DNA from: Gari tellinella
Taxonomy: Eukaryota; Mollusca; Bivalvia; Cardiida; Psammobiidae
Direction of reading: 5' to 3'
NCBI GenBank assembly: GCA_922989275.2
Contig: OV277864.1
Coordinates: forward strand, 52,823,550-52,887,549
DNA length: 64,000 nucleotides
Position numbers and translations under genes: made by a program. A model generated the notes under the pieces. The model did not search any database. It was given only the letters and a program-made list of their open reading frames with translations, and was not told the origin of the DNA. Position 1 is the first letter of the stretch. The number at the start of each line of letters is the position of its first letter. Shown piece after piece: positions 1-10,178 of the stretch.

Positions 1-96
1 ATACAAGGGTGACTTAAAACCACTGCACTGTTTATCAACATTTCTGATTAAGTAGCAAGGAGTGCAGACCCACTGTTGTCCAAGTCCTCTTCAGGA

Positions 97-333
97 GCCC
101 GTTTCATAAAACTTCTTACGACACATGTTGTCGTAAGTCGGATTATAAAAGTCTCAATTATTAATTATTTCTCTATCTAATCCTGTTTTGTGACACCTCT
201 TTGGAATCATCTTGAAAAGACGATTCCAAAGAGGTGTCACAAGACAGGATTATATAGAGAAATCAGAAACTAAATGTATTTTTAATATTAGACTTACGAT
301 CGATTTTGTCGCAAGATTTTTTATCAAACGGGC
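97..333. mobile_element. Family J hairpin element
   Basis: The ends are inverted repeats (GCCCGTTTCATAAAACTTCT at left, its imperfect complement ending CAAACGGGC at right). The middle is a long palindrome at about 170-265 with arms of about 45 nt around the segment GACACCTCTTTGGAAT. No target-site duplication is clear. A diverged relative of the central palindrome lies at 58150-58240. No coding capacity. Confidence 0.65.
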
Positions 334-1127
334 ACCAGATATCTAGGCACTATGTTTAATATGTTAAATGTTTTAAGTGCGGTATAACAATATACTATCA
401 ATAGAATGCAGTCTGGAAAATTATCAGATACCGTGCAGTTTGGTGTTTGTTTCGGTTTCGAACTGTAAACCATTCATTCAGATTTGAATATTTACGATTC
501 ACTTACTTCTTACATTGTTTGCAGACGTGTGTAATGCCTCTCACTGCTGCAATGAAGTCAGCTAAAAACTGACGCTTCTTGTTTTTTTTCTAAAGTTTAG
601 ACATTGGACATATTGACAAAAGAAATACTAAGACGAGTGACAAACAGTTTGAATTCAGATCAGAGGCGCCTGGATTCATACTGTTTATAAAAGTTAGCCA
701 AGACATGTGTAGCCCTATAATGGTTAAATTTACCAATCCGTGTAACATCACCATCCAAAAGTAACACAAATAATTATCTCCAAAAGTTGTTGTAGAGCAA
801 GAAGACTATAATGATAAGTACCTTCAAGAATCTTGCGAAATTTACATTTTAATACACCGCTTTTGCCTGTAGTTTCTTACAGTTGGAAATGTTAACTTCT
901 TTCTAACCGTAAACAATATGATAGGAGGAATATTTCAAACGACTATTGGTTGTCTGCCTGCCATTGCTGATTCTAGCTTCTCTCTGAGATACGTGTATGA
1001 TGATGGGACAGAAACTTGATTGCCGAGCTTGCAAATGGTGAAGACGTTATTCCTTATTCTTCAAACAAAATTTAATCATTTGCAATGCAATCAAACGTAG
1101 AAATGTAATCGTAACTGATGGGATGGA
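334..1127. other. No recognised gene; decayed core fragment near 641-690
   Basis: AT-rich sequence without a convincing open frame. At 641-690 a fragment reading GAGTGACAAACAGTTTGAAT followed by a decayed GATCAGA segment is a relic of the hairpin core used by families C and D. Confidence 0.5.
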
Positions 1128-1469
1128 AAGAGTGTTTGTGTTGTTCGAAGAGAGTTTTCGTAGGGAGGGAAAATTGAAACCGTTTGAGAGTTATGCACAA
1201 CTTGCCTTACAATTGCAAACAGTTTGAATCTAGACCAGACGCAGCGTCTGTTCTATATATTTTAACTGTTTGACACTCGTCATTTTTTGTTGTTTCTGTC
1301 TAAATGTCAAATATATAACTTTGAGTAAAAAAACCAGACGGCAAATTAAAGCAGACGACATTGCGTCAGTGTAAGGGTTAGACACAAGTGTCTTGTTTGG
1401 GAACAGCGGCAAACATTATTATTTGGAGGGGGTCGTTGTTCAGCGGGCCGTTTAAGGGAGATAACACTG
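1128..1469 (-). mobile_element. Family D MITE, right end intact
   Basis: The right end reads GATAACACTG followed by TA, as in other D copies. The core hairpin near 1220-1278 is shortened and imperfect (CAGACGCAGCGTCTG). Inner segments typical of D are present: GCAGACGACATTGC and the run GGTTAGACACAAGTGTCTTG. The left end is decayed. Confidence 0.65.
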
Positions 1470-2180
1470 TACATATGTATCTGAGTGCCCAACACACTCG
1501 GCGAACATTGATCTAACCCAACACTGTTTGCAAGGGAAATAATTGTTTTAGCAAACGGTGGGGTTTTTTTTGGGAAAGAATAACGTCATATCCACTGTAA
1601 ATCGTAGTCAGTAATATACCCTTAGTACCATAAACTGTCAACTGTTGTTACATTTCAAATTGCCATATCTATATTATTTCGAACTATACGTCCATGTGAA
1701 GTAATCAAAGACGAAAGGTGTTCTATAATCAGGTATAAGCTCAAGGCGGGCGGACACGTTCTCCATTTCTGTTTGGAAACATGATGAAGCTCCGATGCAT
1801 TGAAGCCAATGGAACATTCTTTAATCGAATATGTGCTCGTCGCCTGTCTGCCTTACCGCCACGTCTTTGAAATAGTTTCGACGTACATGTAACACGAAAC
1901 ATTGCGTCTGCACAGGATCTAGACCTTTTTGCACTCATTGCAACGTTTCATGAGTTTATAAAACAACTTTAAAGAGAGGAAAATAAATATTTAATTGAAC
2001 CAACGTTTGGCAATTACATGTACTGTGTTAGCCGATTTAAATCCTTCATGATCAAATTATTCGGGATATTATAACCCTGTTATCGCTTTATTATCGTCTG
2101 CTTCAATATAGCTGTTTGCAAGATTGTTTAACGTAAGATTCAGTGTAGCATGACTTACAACATATCGATACGAGTGTTTA
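1470..2180. other. No recognised feature
   Basis: AT-rich. A 65-codon arginine-rich open frame on the minus strand (1741-1938) matches nothing I know and has no supporting context, so I do not call it a gene. Confidence 0.45.
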
Positions 2181-2256
2181 ACAGTTTGGATCCTTACCAG
2201 ACGCCGTGATCAGACGCCGCGTTACGCGGTGTCTGATCAGGATCCAAAGTGGTTAA
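2181..2256. repeat. Solo hairpin core of C type
   Basis: The core ACAGTTTGGATCC...GGATCCAAAGTGGTT occurs here without recognisable MITE ends. CAGACGCCG is duplicated in the left arm, so the palindrome has gained about a dozen bases on one side. Confidence 0.7.
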
Positions 2257-2596
2257 TGTGTCATGATGTCAGTGATGCATGTATGGCTTGTCAAAATGAA
2301 AGATTATGAAAATAGTTCACGTGTTCCATACATTTAGGAATATTTTAAAAACAATACTAAAAATAACATGCTGCATTAATTGAAGAAAAAAACACTTAAG
2401 TAAAATTAATGTATGGAACTATCATGTTTATGGCATTAAACAATTATGATCGATATAAACAAATGACCAGGTAAAAACAACCGAATCTTAATTAAGATTT
2501 TTTCCATCGTTTTTTTTTGTTTCAAGTCAAATCCAAAACGGCGTAGGTACAGTAGAAAAGACGTTATCATTTACCAATAAACGCTTTGAAACTTAA

Positions 2597-2840
2597 CCCT
2601 TTACCTGATAGCCTACTTCTAGTATTGAAGATAGGTGACCACGTAAAGCAGGTTGAAAGTAAAGCAGAATGCGCCTTAAGGCGCATTCTGCTTTACTTTC
2701 AGCCTGCTTCAAGCTATCATGTGCTAGAATATAGAAAATATTCCCTATAATATATATTCATTACTGTATAAATTGGAACTATTTTCTTCAGCGGAGGAAT
2801 AAATCATATTCGCTAAAGAGCGCTTCTATGGGGGAAAGGG
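2597..2840 (-). mobile_element. Family B MITE, complete
   Basis: Flanked by TTAA at 2593-2596 and 2841-2844. The left end is CCCTTTACCTGATAGCC and the right end is the complement of CCCTTTCCCCCATAG. The central hairpin at about 2645-2712 has arms AAAGCAGGTTGAAAGTAAAG and CTTTACTTTCAGCCTGCTT meeting at GCGCCTTAAGGCGC. Target site and CCCTTT ends resemble piggyBac-type MITEs. Confidence 0.88.
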
Positions 2841-2844
2841 TTAA

Positions 2845-3050
2845 ACGGTTATATCCGTTGCAAACAGTTTTGAACCAGTTCAAACGCTTAGTACCCCGGT
2901 GTCTTATCAGACTCCAAACTGGTTTCCATTTAGACGAAAATGAGCAATCACAGTTGGCAACACGTTGTCGGGTTCGACGTTTTATTGGAATGCGTTTGCG
3001 TTTCGTTTGCGTTTAAACGGGAAAGAATACTGAATCATCCATTGCATTTG
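2845..3050 (+). mobile_element. Family A MITE, left end missing
   Basis: Begins directly after the family B copy. A weak core (GACTCCAAACTGGTTTCCAT) is followed by the A right-half signature GCGTTTGCGTTTCGTTTGCG, then AAACGGGAAAGAATA. The terminal CCACTG is degraded. Confidence 0.6.
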
Positions 3051-3166
3051 TTTTAAGCTTTGCTACATCGTACCTAATACGACTCAAGTTAGATTTAGTG
3101 ATGAGTCAAATAAGAATGCCTTTGCGGTCGAATTGATGAAAGCGTTGGTACAATTATAGTAGATTA

Positions 3167-3412
3167 CAGTGGATAAAACGTTATTCTTTCCCAATAAACG
3201 CGTTTACGCTAAAACTATTATTTCCATTGCAAACAGTTTGGAGCCAGATCAGACGCCGGGTAACCCGGCGTCTGATCAGGCTCCAAACTGTTTGCCACCA
3301 AGATAAACATGAATTATCAGAATTGTCCAAAAGTTGCACTTTTCTACGTTTTAGTGTTTTGCGTTTGCGTGTCGTTTCGTTCAAACGGGAAAGAATAACG
3401 TTTTCTCCACTG
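3167..3412 (+). mobile_element. Family A MITE, complete (246 bp)
   Basis: TA at 3165-3166 and 3413-3414. The ends are CAGTGGATAA and the complementary TTCTCCACTG, followed inwards by TTATTCTTTCCC / GGGAAAGAATAAC. The core hairpin at about 3231-3292 is near perfect: GGAGCC and GATCAGACGCCGGG facing CCCGGCGTCTGATC and GGCTCC around GTAAC. Confidence 0.92.
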
Positions 3413-3576
3413 TACTTGTTTTGACCGAACGCTTCATTTATTTGTTTTGTTTTTAATGCATTTAATATAATTTATTTTACTAAACTTCTATTTAGATGTT
3501 TACAAAATAAAGAAAGATATCTAAAAACAGGCCAAGTTTGGTTTTTACAAGTGTAAGGGTTGGTAAATGTTAGGTA

Positions 3577-4015
3577 CAGTGCTCCCTCCCTACAACGACC
3601 CTCCCAACAACGATTCCCGCCTTACAACGACCCTTGCCGCTGTTCTCCGAAAAGAAGACAATGGTGTCTTACACTTTTACTGCTGCAATATTTCTCTTTT
3701 AAAACTGTCGTCTATTGCAACATATTAATTTACACATTGAACATTTGATAGAAAACATAATTTAGAACTAATGGTACTATATTGAAATGTGTCATTTTGT
3801 TATTTGTATTTGTTTGTGTATGTATATCGAGAAATAAAATATTTAAAAAAAAAAAAAAAAAAAAACATAATGAAGAGTGACAAACGGCTTGAATCCAGAT
3901 CAGACGCCGCGTTACGCGGCATCTGATCTGGATTCAAGCTATATGTGTATGTAAATGTAAGCCAATTTCCCTCTTTATTACGACTCCCACCGAACAACGC
4001 ACACACTTTTTGAGC
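3577..4015 (+). mobile_element. Family D MITE carrying a retro-insertion
   Basis: The left end CAGTGCTCCCTCCCTACAAC follows a TA. Internal D landmarks (CAACAACGATTCCC, CTTGCCGCTGTTC, GAGTGACAAACGG) and a core with GAATCC...GGATTC arms at about 3890-3945 are present. The right end fades after CGAACAACGCACACAC and lacks the terminal GAGGGAGCACTG. The interior is split by the poly(A) insertion at 3762-3861. Confidence 0.8.
3762..3861 (+). mobile_element. Poly(A)-tailed retro-insertion (5'-truncated transcript end)
   Basis: About 80 bp of non-D sequence ends with AATAAA (3833-3838), followed 5 bp later by a run of about 21 A. It is bounded by the direct repeat AAAACATAAT at 3752-3761 and 3862-3871. 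Poly(A) signal, A-tract and target duplication are the marks of LINE-mediated insertion of an mRNA 3' end. Part of the duplication is A-rich and merges with the tail, so its exact length is uncertain. Source gene not recognised. Confidence 0.65.
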
Positions 4016-5118
4016 GCTGTGTTACTTTTCGCATGCAGGTCTGCATGTTCCCTTTATTTGCAAATGCCAATTGAACACATTGTTTCACCTCTGCGTTACT
4101 TTAACCAACCGCAAATAAATATAGCGACATTTATATCTAAATTCAAATGTATTCTACACACTACATCGAAACAATTGTAAATTCATTCAGATGTTGGCCT
4201 TTTATGTAAAACAAAAACGTAGGTAATTACTTTGGGAATTCTTCTCTAAACTTAAACGAAATACTTTCTAGTTAATTATATTTCAGCGAGAAACATTTCG
4301 AAAAAATACCAACACTTTATTAAATGCCTATTTAGACAACGATGTGCCGGAAACTAGCAAAACATTTTACAGCATCGCCAGGGAACCGTATTTACTTAAC
4401 AATTCAACACGCCAAACGTGATCAAATCATGGATAATTTAATAACGAAAATATTTATTTATCTAGAAAACTGAATTATATCGGAGTCACAGTGTCGTAAA
4501 TACTTGCATAGTCGGGATTGAACCTACACAGCAACGATACAACAAACAGTCAACCGCTACTTGATTTCAGCTTAAAACACGGTATTTGGGGACAAAGTAA
4601 AGCAACTCGCTCTTTTTGCTTTACTTTTGCCTGCTAAAAGCACCCACGTTGATTTGCGAATGAATTGTATGATTAGATTTAATAGCTGGAGCGGTATTAG
4701 TCATAATTCAAAAGTCGCCGTTTTAACAAAAATTGAATTTCTTCGCCGGAGACTTTATGCCAATAGTTGTACAATTGCTTTTAATGACTGAAAATAATCA
4801 AATATAAACCATTAAGTATCGTGACAAATTAAGACGATGAGAATTTTAAACACCTTTATTTCATCATCCTAAATTAAGTGCTGGATGTAATTTCGCTAAT
4901 CAAATTCCATGTAAAAATACAACTCACGCATACTTGGAATTAGACTAAGAATCGGTTGTTCCTTCTTTGCAAAATCAGCAATAGAGTGTTCGTACAAAAA
5001 TGTCAAGGGCATCGTTGCTGATTGTTCGGATGTTTAGTATCGATTATCGTCCCTTAAATATTGAGGTCATATCGATTCTTCCTATGGGAATGCTCGTGAA
5101 GGGTCTATGGTACATGTA
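4016..5118. other. No recognised gene; two small relics
   Basis: AT-rich. A minus-strand tRNA-like fragment lies at 4511-4564 (separate entry). At about 4594-4636 a shortened family B core remains (AAAGTAAAGC...GCTTTACTTTTGCCTGCT). Confidence 0.45.
4511..4564 (-). ncRNA. tRNA-like relic (weak)
   Basis: Read on the minus strand there is a D-arm-like stem TCAA/TTGA around GTAGCGG and a T-arm-like segment GTAGG TTCAATC CCGAC with one mismatch, resembling box B. No matching 7-bp acceptor stem and no normal anticodon arm were found, so it is at best a decayed tRNA or SINE head. Confidence 0.25.
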
Positions 5119-5120
5119 TA

Positions 5121-5357
5121 CTGGAGAAGACGGAATTCTTTCAGGTTTAAACGCAAACGAAACGCAAACGACTGAACTAATATGTATACAAATTTCAACC
5201 TTGATAATTTTGACTTTTCCTTTAGATCTGAATGGCAAACAGTTTGGAGCCTGATCAGATGCCGGGTTATCCGGTGTCTGATCTGGCTCCAAAATGTTTG
5301 TATTAGAAACATAGTTTAGCGTTTACGCGCCTATTGGGAAAGCATTGTCTAAACAGT
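5121..5357 (-). mobile_element. Family A MITE, reverse orientation
   Basis: Starts CTGGAGAAGACG after TA and carries the reverse A interior (GTTTAAACGCAAACGAAACG). The core at about 5233-5294 reads GGAGCCTGATCAGATGCCGG facing CCGGTGTCTGATCTGGCTCC: the GATGCC/GGTGTC change leaves one G-T mismatch in the stem. The right end is decayed (AAACAGTG). Confidence 0.75.
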
Positions 5358-5811
5358 GTTTACATATCGTTTTTCAACAGAACGTTTCCAAAGCAGTTTG
5401 ATAAATGTTATATTTCCCCATACGTCATGTATAAACGAAATGCAAGTTGAATGTAGTAAAGTTCGAACGCTGATATAGGTTGCATGTATGTAGGGTGGGA
5501 AAAAGAGGTTCATTACTTTGAAACTTTTGCAACCCTCTTTATATCCTGGTTCAATGTTCTAAGCTTTAGAAGATTGCACATGCATACGGGCCTCACAATT
5601 ATTTTTGCCAACATAAAAAACAATGTTAGCACTGGATTCATCGTTTCGAGACAGCAACAGTTACATGTACCATGATATTATACGTGGTGATGATTTCCCA
5701 TGTAAACAACATTAATTAATGTAATAACCTAACACACCCAACATAATTGACCATTTTAGCAACAACAACAAGTAAAGAACATATAAAACATAGAAAAACA
5801 ACGTTATACAT
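5358..5811. other. No recognised feature
   Basis: AT-rich sequence between a family A copy and the tandem array. I see no repeat relationship to the rest of the window and no convincing coding potential. Confidence 0.45.
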
Positions 5812-5982
5812 GTAATAGGCCTTTCAAAATTTCTGATAATTCTTGTCAGAGTTGGTAGATGGACATCATACATACTTGTAAGTAAATGTATGTGCACAGT
5901 TTCATTAAAATATGTCAACGATTATTTTGTCAATCTTAGATTTATAGTGTACATGTATGTGTTTTAACCCCAAACGAACTAT

Positions 5983-6076
5983 ACCGGTGTCTGATCTGGC
6001 TCCAAACTGTTTTCACGAGAAATAATAGGTTGAGCAGAAACATGTTTATAGAGAAAGAATATCGTTTTCTCCACAG
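5983..6076 (-). mobile_element. Family A MITE, left half deleted
   Basis: First tandem unit. Only the right half remains, from GGTGTCTGATCTGGCTCC to CTCCACAG then TA. The deletion joins CTATACC to GGTGTC, and TACC occurs at both break points in the intact sister copy at 7460-7706, which suggests a microhomology deletion. Confidence 0.8.
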
Positions 6077-6644
6077 TAACACATGAAGTTAGATATCTCT
6101 CTGTTCTGCTTTTTGTTTTTCCCTTTTACTTTGGTGGTATTGTCTCGTTTAACTGTGTTAACAAAGTATATAACAAACTGACTATATACATTTAGAATTT
6201 AGGTCAGGTCTAAGTAGTGTGTGCATTGGAAACCCTAACGTGCTAGTTCTGTACGCTCGTATATCACCAGTCAGGTGCGCTAGTCGATTCGTTTTGTAAA
6301 AGCATTCGTCGAACTTCGCAACTTGCATCCTATTCTTGTCCGATGTCGCTCTTCAGTACTGTAGGCAAAGCATGATAATGAAAGCCCACATTGGAATAAG
6401 TGTGTTCCTCTGACATGGCCGAGTTATTGTAAGGTTAGAATATTCTAAAATATTTAAAAGGATGATCATCGTAGACTGGTAATAGGCCTTCCACAATTTC
6501 TGATAATTCTTGTCAGAGTTGGTAGATGGACATCATGCATTCTTGTAAGTACATGTATGTGCAAAGTTTCATTAACATATGTTAACGATTAGTTTTGTCT
6601 GTCTTAGATTTATAGTGTATATGTTTTAACCACAAACGACCTTA

Positions 6645-6893
6645 CCGTGGATAAGACGTTATATTCTTTCCCGTTTTAACGCAAAAGAAACGCAAAAACA
6701 TTACAATTTAACGTAGAAAATGACAACATGTTAGCAATTGTGACCTATAAATTTAACATGAGGGAAAAACAGTTTAGAACCTGATCGGACACCGGATTAC
6801 CCGTTGTCTGATCTGGCTCTAAACTGTTTTCACGAGAAATAATATGTTTAGCAGAAACATGTTTATAGAGAAAGAATAACGTCTTCTCCACAG
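6645..6893 (-). mobile_element. Family A MITE in second tandem unit
   Basis: TA at 6643-6644 and 6894-6895. The ends CCGTGGATAA and TTCTCCACAG share the same CACAG variant right end seen in the sister units. The core at about 6771-6829 has several substitutions (GGACACCGGATTACCCGTTG), so the palindrome is imperfect. Confidence 0.85.
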
Positions 6894-7459
6894 TAACACG
6901 TGATTCAGGTATCTCTCTGTTCTGCTTTTTGTTTTTCCCTTTTCTTTGGTGGTATTGCCCCTTTCACTGTGTTAACAAAGTATATAACAAACTGACTATA
7001 TACGTTTAGAATTTAGGTCAGGTCTAAGTAGTGTGTGCATTGGAAACCCTAACGTGCTAGTTCTGTACGCTCGTATATCACCAGTCAGGTGCGCTAGTCG
7101 ATTCGTTTTGTAAAAGCATTCGTCGAACTTCGCAACTTGCATCCTATTCTGGTCCGATGTCGCTCTTCAGTACTGTATGCAAAGCATGATAATGAAAGCC
7201 CACATTGGAATAAGTGTGTTCCTCTGACATGGCCGAGTTATTGTAAGTTTAGAACATTCTAAAATATTTAAAAGGATGATCATCGTAGACTGGTAATAGG
7301 CCTTTCAAAATTTCTGATAATTCTTGTCAGAATTGGTAGATGGACATCATACATACTTGTAAGTACATGCATGTGCAAAGTTTCATTAAAATATGTCAAC
7401 GAGTATTTTTGTCAGTCTTAGATTTATAGTGTATGTGTTTTAACCACAAACGAACTATA

Positions 7460-7706
7460 CCCTGGATAACACGTTATTCTTTCCCGTTTTAACGCAAAAG
7501 AAACGCAAAATCATTACAATTTAACGTAGAAAATGACAACGTGTTGGCAATTGTGACCATTTAATGTAATCTGAGGGGTAGACAGTTTGGAACCTGATCG
7601 GACACCGGGTTACCCGGTGTCTGATCTGGCTCCAAACTGTTTTCACGATAAATAATAGGTTTAGCAGAAACATGTTTATAGAGAAAGAATAACGTCTTCT
7701 CCACAG
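7460..7706 (-). mobile_element. Family A MITE in third tandem unit
   Basis: TA at 7458-7459 and 7707-7708. Same variant ends as the copy at 6645-6893. The core at about 7584-7640 reads GATCGGACACCGGG facing CCCGGTGTCTGATC. It occupies the same position in the unit as the other two, so all three descend from one insertion. Confidence 0.87.
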
Positions 7707-8024
7707 TAACACTTGAGTCAGATATCTCTCTGTTCTGCTTTTTGTTTTTCCCTTTTCTTTGTTAGTATTGTCTCTTTTAACTGTGTTAACAAAGTATATA
7801 ACAAACTGACTATATACGTTTAGAATTTAGGTCAGGTCTAAGTAGTGTATGCATTGGAAACCATAACGTGCTAGTTCTGTACGCTCGTATATCACAAGTC
7901 AGGTGCGCTGGTCGATTCGTTTTGTAAAAGCATTCGTCGAACTTCGCAACTTGCATCCTATTCTTGTCCGATGTCGCACTTCAGTACTGTAGGCAAAGCA
8001 TGACAATGAACGCCCACATTGATA

Positions 8025-8270
8025 CAGTGGAGACTCTGTTATTCTTTCCCAATAAACGCGTTTACGCTAAAACTATTAATTGCAGTGCAAACAGTTTGGA
8101 GCCAGATCAGACGCCGCGTAACCCGGCGTCTGATCAGGCTCCAAACTGTTTGCCACCAAGATAAACATGAAATATCAGAATTGTCCAAAAGTTTTTCTTT
8201 TCTACGTTTTAGTGGTTTGCGTTTGCGTACGTTTGCGTTTAAACGGGAAAGAATAACAGCTTCTCCACTG
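8025..8270 (+). mobile_element. Family A MITE with known empty site
   Basis: Perfect TA-flanked copy, 246 bp: TA at 8023-8024 and 8271-8272, ends CAGTGGAGAC and TTCTCCACTG. Units one and two of the tandem array carry the uninterrupted site (CCCACATTGGAATAAGTGTG), while this unit has CCCACATTGATA, then the element, then TAAGTG. The insertion therefore postdates the triplication and used one TA. Confidence 0.93.
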
Positions 8271-8410
8271 TATAAGTGTTTTCCTCTGACATGTTCTAGT
8301 TAATTCAAGACTGGAACATTCTCAAATTTTAAAAGGGATGGTCATCGTACATGTACTCGATGATTTGAGTACAGCGGATAGCTGTATTTATTGTACGTAA
8401 TAGACAATAG

Positions 8411-8580
8411 AGAGAACTTCTCGTTTAAACGCAATGTACAGAAATGTAGTACATGTAATTTACTTTTAGAAATTTTCTTACTACTTTTTTAAAATCTGAA
8501 TGGCAACAGGTTGGAGCCTGATCAGATGCCGGGTTACCCGGTGATTGATCTGGCTCCAACCTGTTTGCGATGGAAAATTA
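8411..8580 (-). mobile_element. Family A MITE fragment
   Basis: CTCGTTTAAACGCAA is followed by the core at about 8506-8571, GGTTGGAGCCTGATCAGATG facing GATCTGGCTCCAACCTG. The arm change GGTTGG/CCAACC is present on both sides. Terminal repeats are lost. Confidence 0.65.
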
Positions 8581-9184
8581 AAAATTAGTAATTGAATCAT
8601 GCTTATCTCAAGCAGGAAAGTGTACGAATATATATAAGTAAACAACGAGCAGTGAACCATAATATTTAGCGTAATCCACTTTATGGGGGAATCGGCACAC
8701 TGTCGGCATATCGACAGCTTAGTTAGATAAACTGCTGCACTACAAACACCCCTTAATCGTGGAAAGTGCCAAGTTGTAAAGTACATTCACGGTTCACTGG
8801 TCGTTGTTTACCTATAGCTGATGTAACCCTGTTATCTATTTACCATTATAACTATTCTGTTCTAAAATAACTCGACCCTGTCAGAAAAAAATGGATAATA
8901 AAGAAGTCGCAACATGCGTTTGTTAGTTCAGTTCCTCAAGTTGGTTTATAGGCTCACTGAGCCTAATGGGTCCATGCATACAATACATCTAGGATAAAAG
9001 GCAGACATACACATTTTGTCTTACTGCATGACGAACATAGGCACTGGACTCCACTTGTATTCAGCTTTACATCACCCGATCTAACGTAGTGACAGGGGGA
9101 GATGATCCAGACTACTTGTGCAGACCTCGCTCTGACATGCGTCTGGGATTAACAGTTCTCTTTCCACTACCAATTTTACCGTTT
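8581..9184. other. No recognised feature
   Basis: AT-rich. I see no repeat family end, tRNA or coding region. A 101-codon minus-strand frame (8481-8786) partly overlies the family A fragment and is not credible as a gene. Confidence 0.45.
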
Positions 9185-9300
9185 ACTCCATAGCATTATG
9201 GATAGGTAAACATTTAAAGCAGGTTGAACATCATAACGGAGAATGATGCTTTACTTACAGCCTGCTACGGTTTACTATCTGTTAGAATATGTTTACTGAA
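9185..9300. mobile_element. Family B relative, short-core form
   Basis: GTTTACTCCATAGC at the left, then AAAGCAGGTTGAACATCATA and GATGCTTTACTTACAGCCTGC. The hairpin arms are diverged and shorter than in standard B copies. The end boundary toward 9307 is unclear. Confidence 0.5.
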
Positions 9301-9306
9301 ACAAAG

Positions 9307-9720
9307 TTTACCCTTTACTGCATATTATGTTTGTAGAATTAAGGATAGGTACATTGTAACATTTTAACCCTTTCCCCCATAGAAGCAACTTTTAGCGTAT
9401 TTAATTTATTCCTCCGCTGACGAAAATAGTTCCAGTTTATACATGTACCCTCATGAACAATAACCATTACAAATATTTTATATATCCTAGCAGAGTTTAG
9501 CTTAAAGTAGGCTGAAAGTAAAGCAGAATGTGCCTTAAGGCACATTCTGCTTTACTTTTAACCTGATTTAAGTAGTCACCTATCTTCAATACAGTAGATA
9601 GGCTATCAGGTAAAGGGTTAAAGCAGGATGAGCATTTCGGCGTATATTGCTTTACTTACAGTCTGCTGTGGGTTACCATCTGTTAAAAAATACTGTAGAA
9701 ACTGTTTGAACACCAAATAC
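9307..9720. mobile_element. Older family B copy split by a younger B
   Basis: The outer copy is in two pieces. The left piece (9307-9367) starts TTTACCCTTTACTGCATA; the right piece (from 9622) resumes AGCAGGATGAGCATTTCGGC and runs through GCTTTACTTACAGTCTGC. The join falls in the internal TTAAAGCAGG of the B sequence, which served as target for the copy at 9368-9617. Confidence 0.7.
9368..9617 (+). mobile_element. Family B MITE, complete, nested in B
   Basis: TTAA at 9364-9367 and 9618-9621. Left end CCCTTTCCCCCATAGAAGC; right end complementary to CCCTTTACCTGATAGCC. The core at about 9503-9573 is symmetrical around GTGCCTTAAGGCAC. Confidence 0.9.
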
Positions 9721-10178
9721 ATTAATTGTGTTTACTTCAACGCATACGTGTAGCATGTGCTTCGTTTAATTTGTTTGGCAGTAACGAACATCTGAAGAAC
9801 TCAACTTAGAGATGCAAATTATCTGAAATTACCCCTGTCAGTGAGTAATACTTTTTAAACGAGAAATCAGCTTAAGCCCCTTCTCTGACAGGGTATCGTG
9901 TTTTCAAGATGAAATATGCTTGTGTTTTCAAAGAAATCGTGTTTAATAAGTTTGATAAGACAACATGAGTTTGATACGAAACATAAAAATGAGATTCGAA
10001 CTAAAACGATTTGATAAGACGCCAGTATTCGTTGTCTGAACTGGGTGCATATGACGTATCCTATTGGTTCAATGCAGTCAAGAAGTTAATGATGGGCTAA
10101 TTCCAGATTGTTCACTGACATACAAATCAACTGTCTAGTAGTGTCTACATGTACCAGTAACTTTTGAAAAGGGTTTAA
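9721..10178. other. No recognised feature
   Basis: AT-rich single-copy-looking sequence. Around 10010-10040 there is a weak segment (GATAAGACGCCAGTATTC) that may be a decayed hairpin core. Confidence 0.4.

Larger units (their letters stand above)
5812..8360 (+). repeat. Three direct tandem copies of a ~0.8-kb unit
   Basis: Copies start at about 5812, 6479 and 7292, each with GTAATAGGCC(T) then TTCTGATAATTCTTGTCAGA, and each runs to the segment GGATGATCATCGTAGACTG or its variant. The units are about 667, 813 and 1,060 bp. The first is short because half of its embedded family A copy is deleted; the third is long because a second family A copy inserted. Each unit contains a family A element of the same age, so the array was made after that insertion. 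No open frame is conserved across units. Confidence 0.9.

Noticed and set aside
1741..1938. Arginine-rich 65-codon minus-strand frame
   Set aside because: Looks protein-like at first sight, but has no supporting start context, homolog or neighbouring exon that I can name.
2597..2840. Symmetrical hairpins as Rho-independent terminators or bacterial attachment sites
   Set aside because: They are centres of multicopy MITEs with target duplications in what appears to be an animal genome; there is no bacterial gene context.
3839..3871. The A-tract as a plain microsatellite
   Set aside because: The AATAAA just upstream and the flanking direct repeat make a poly(A)-tailed insertion the better explanation.
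5812..8360. The tandem array as a CRISPR array or satellite
   Set aside because: Only three units of about 0.8 kb, without spacer structure; the context is eukaryotic. It is a local triplication.
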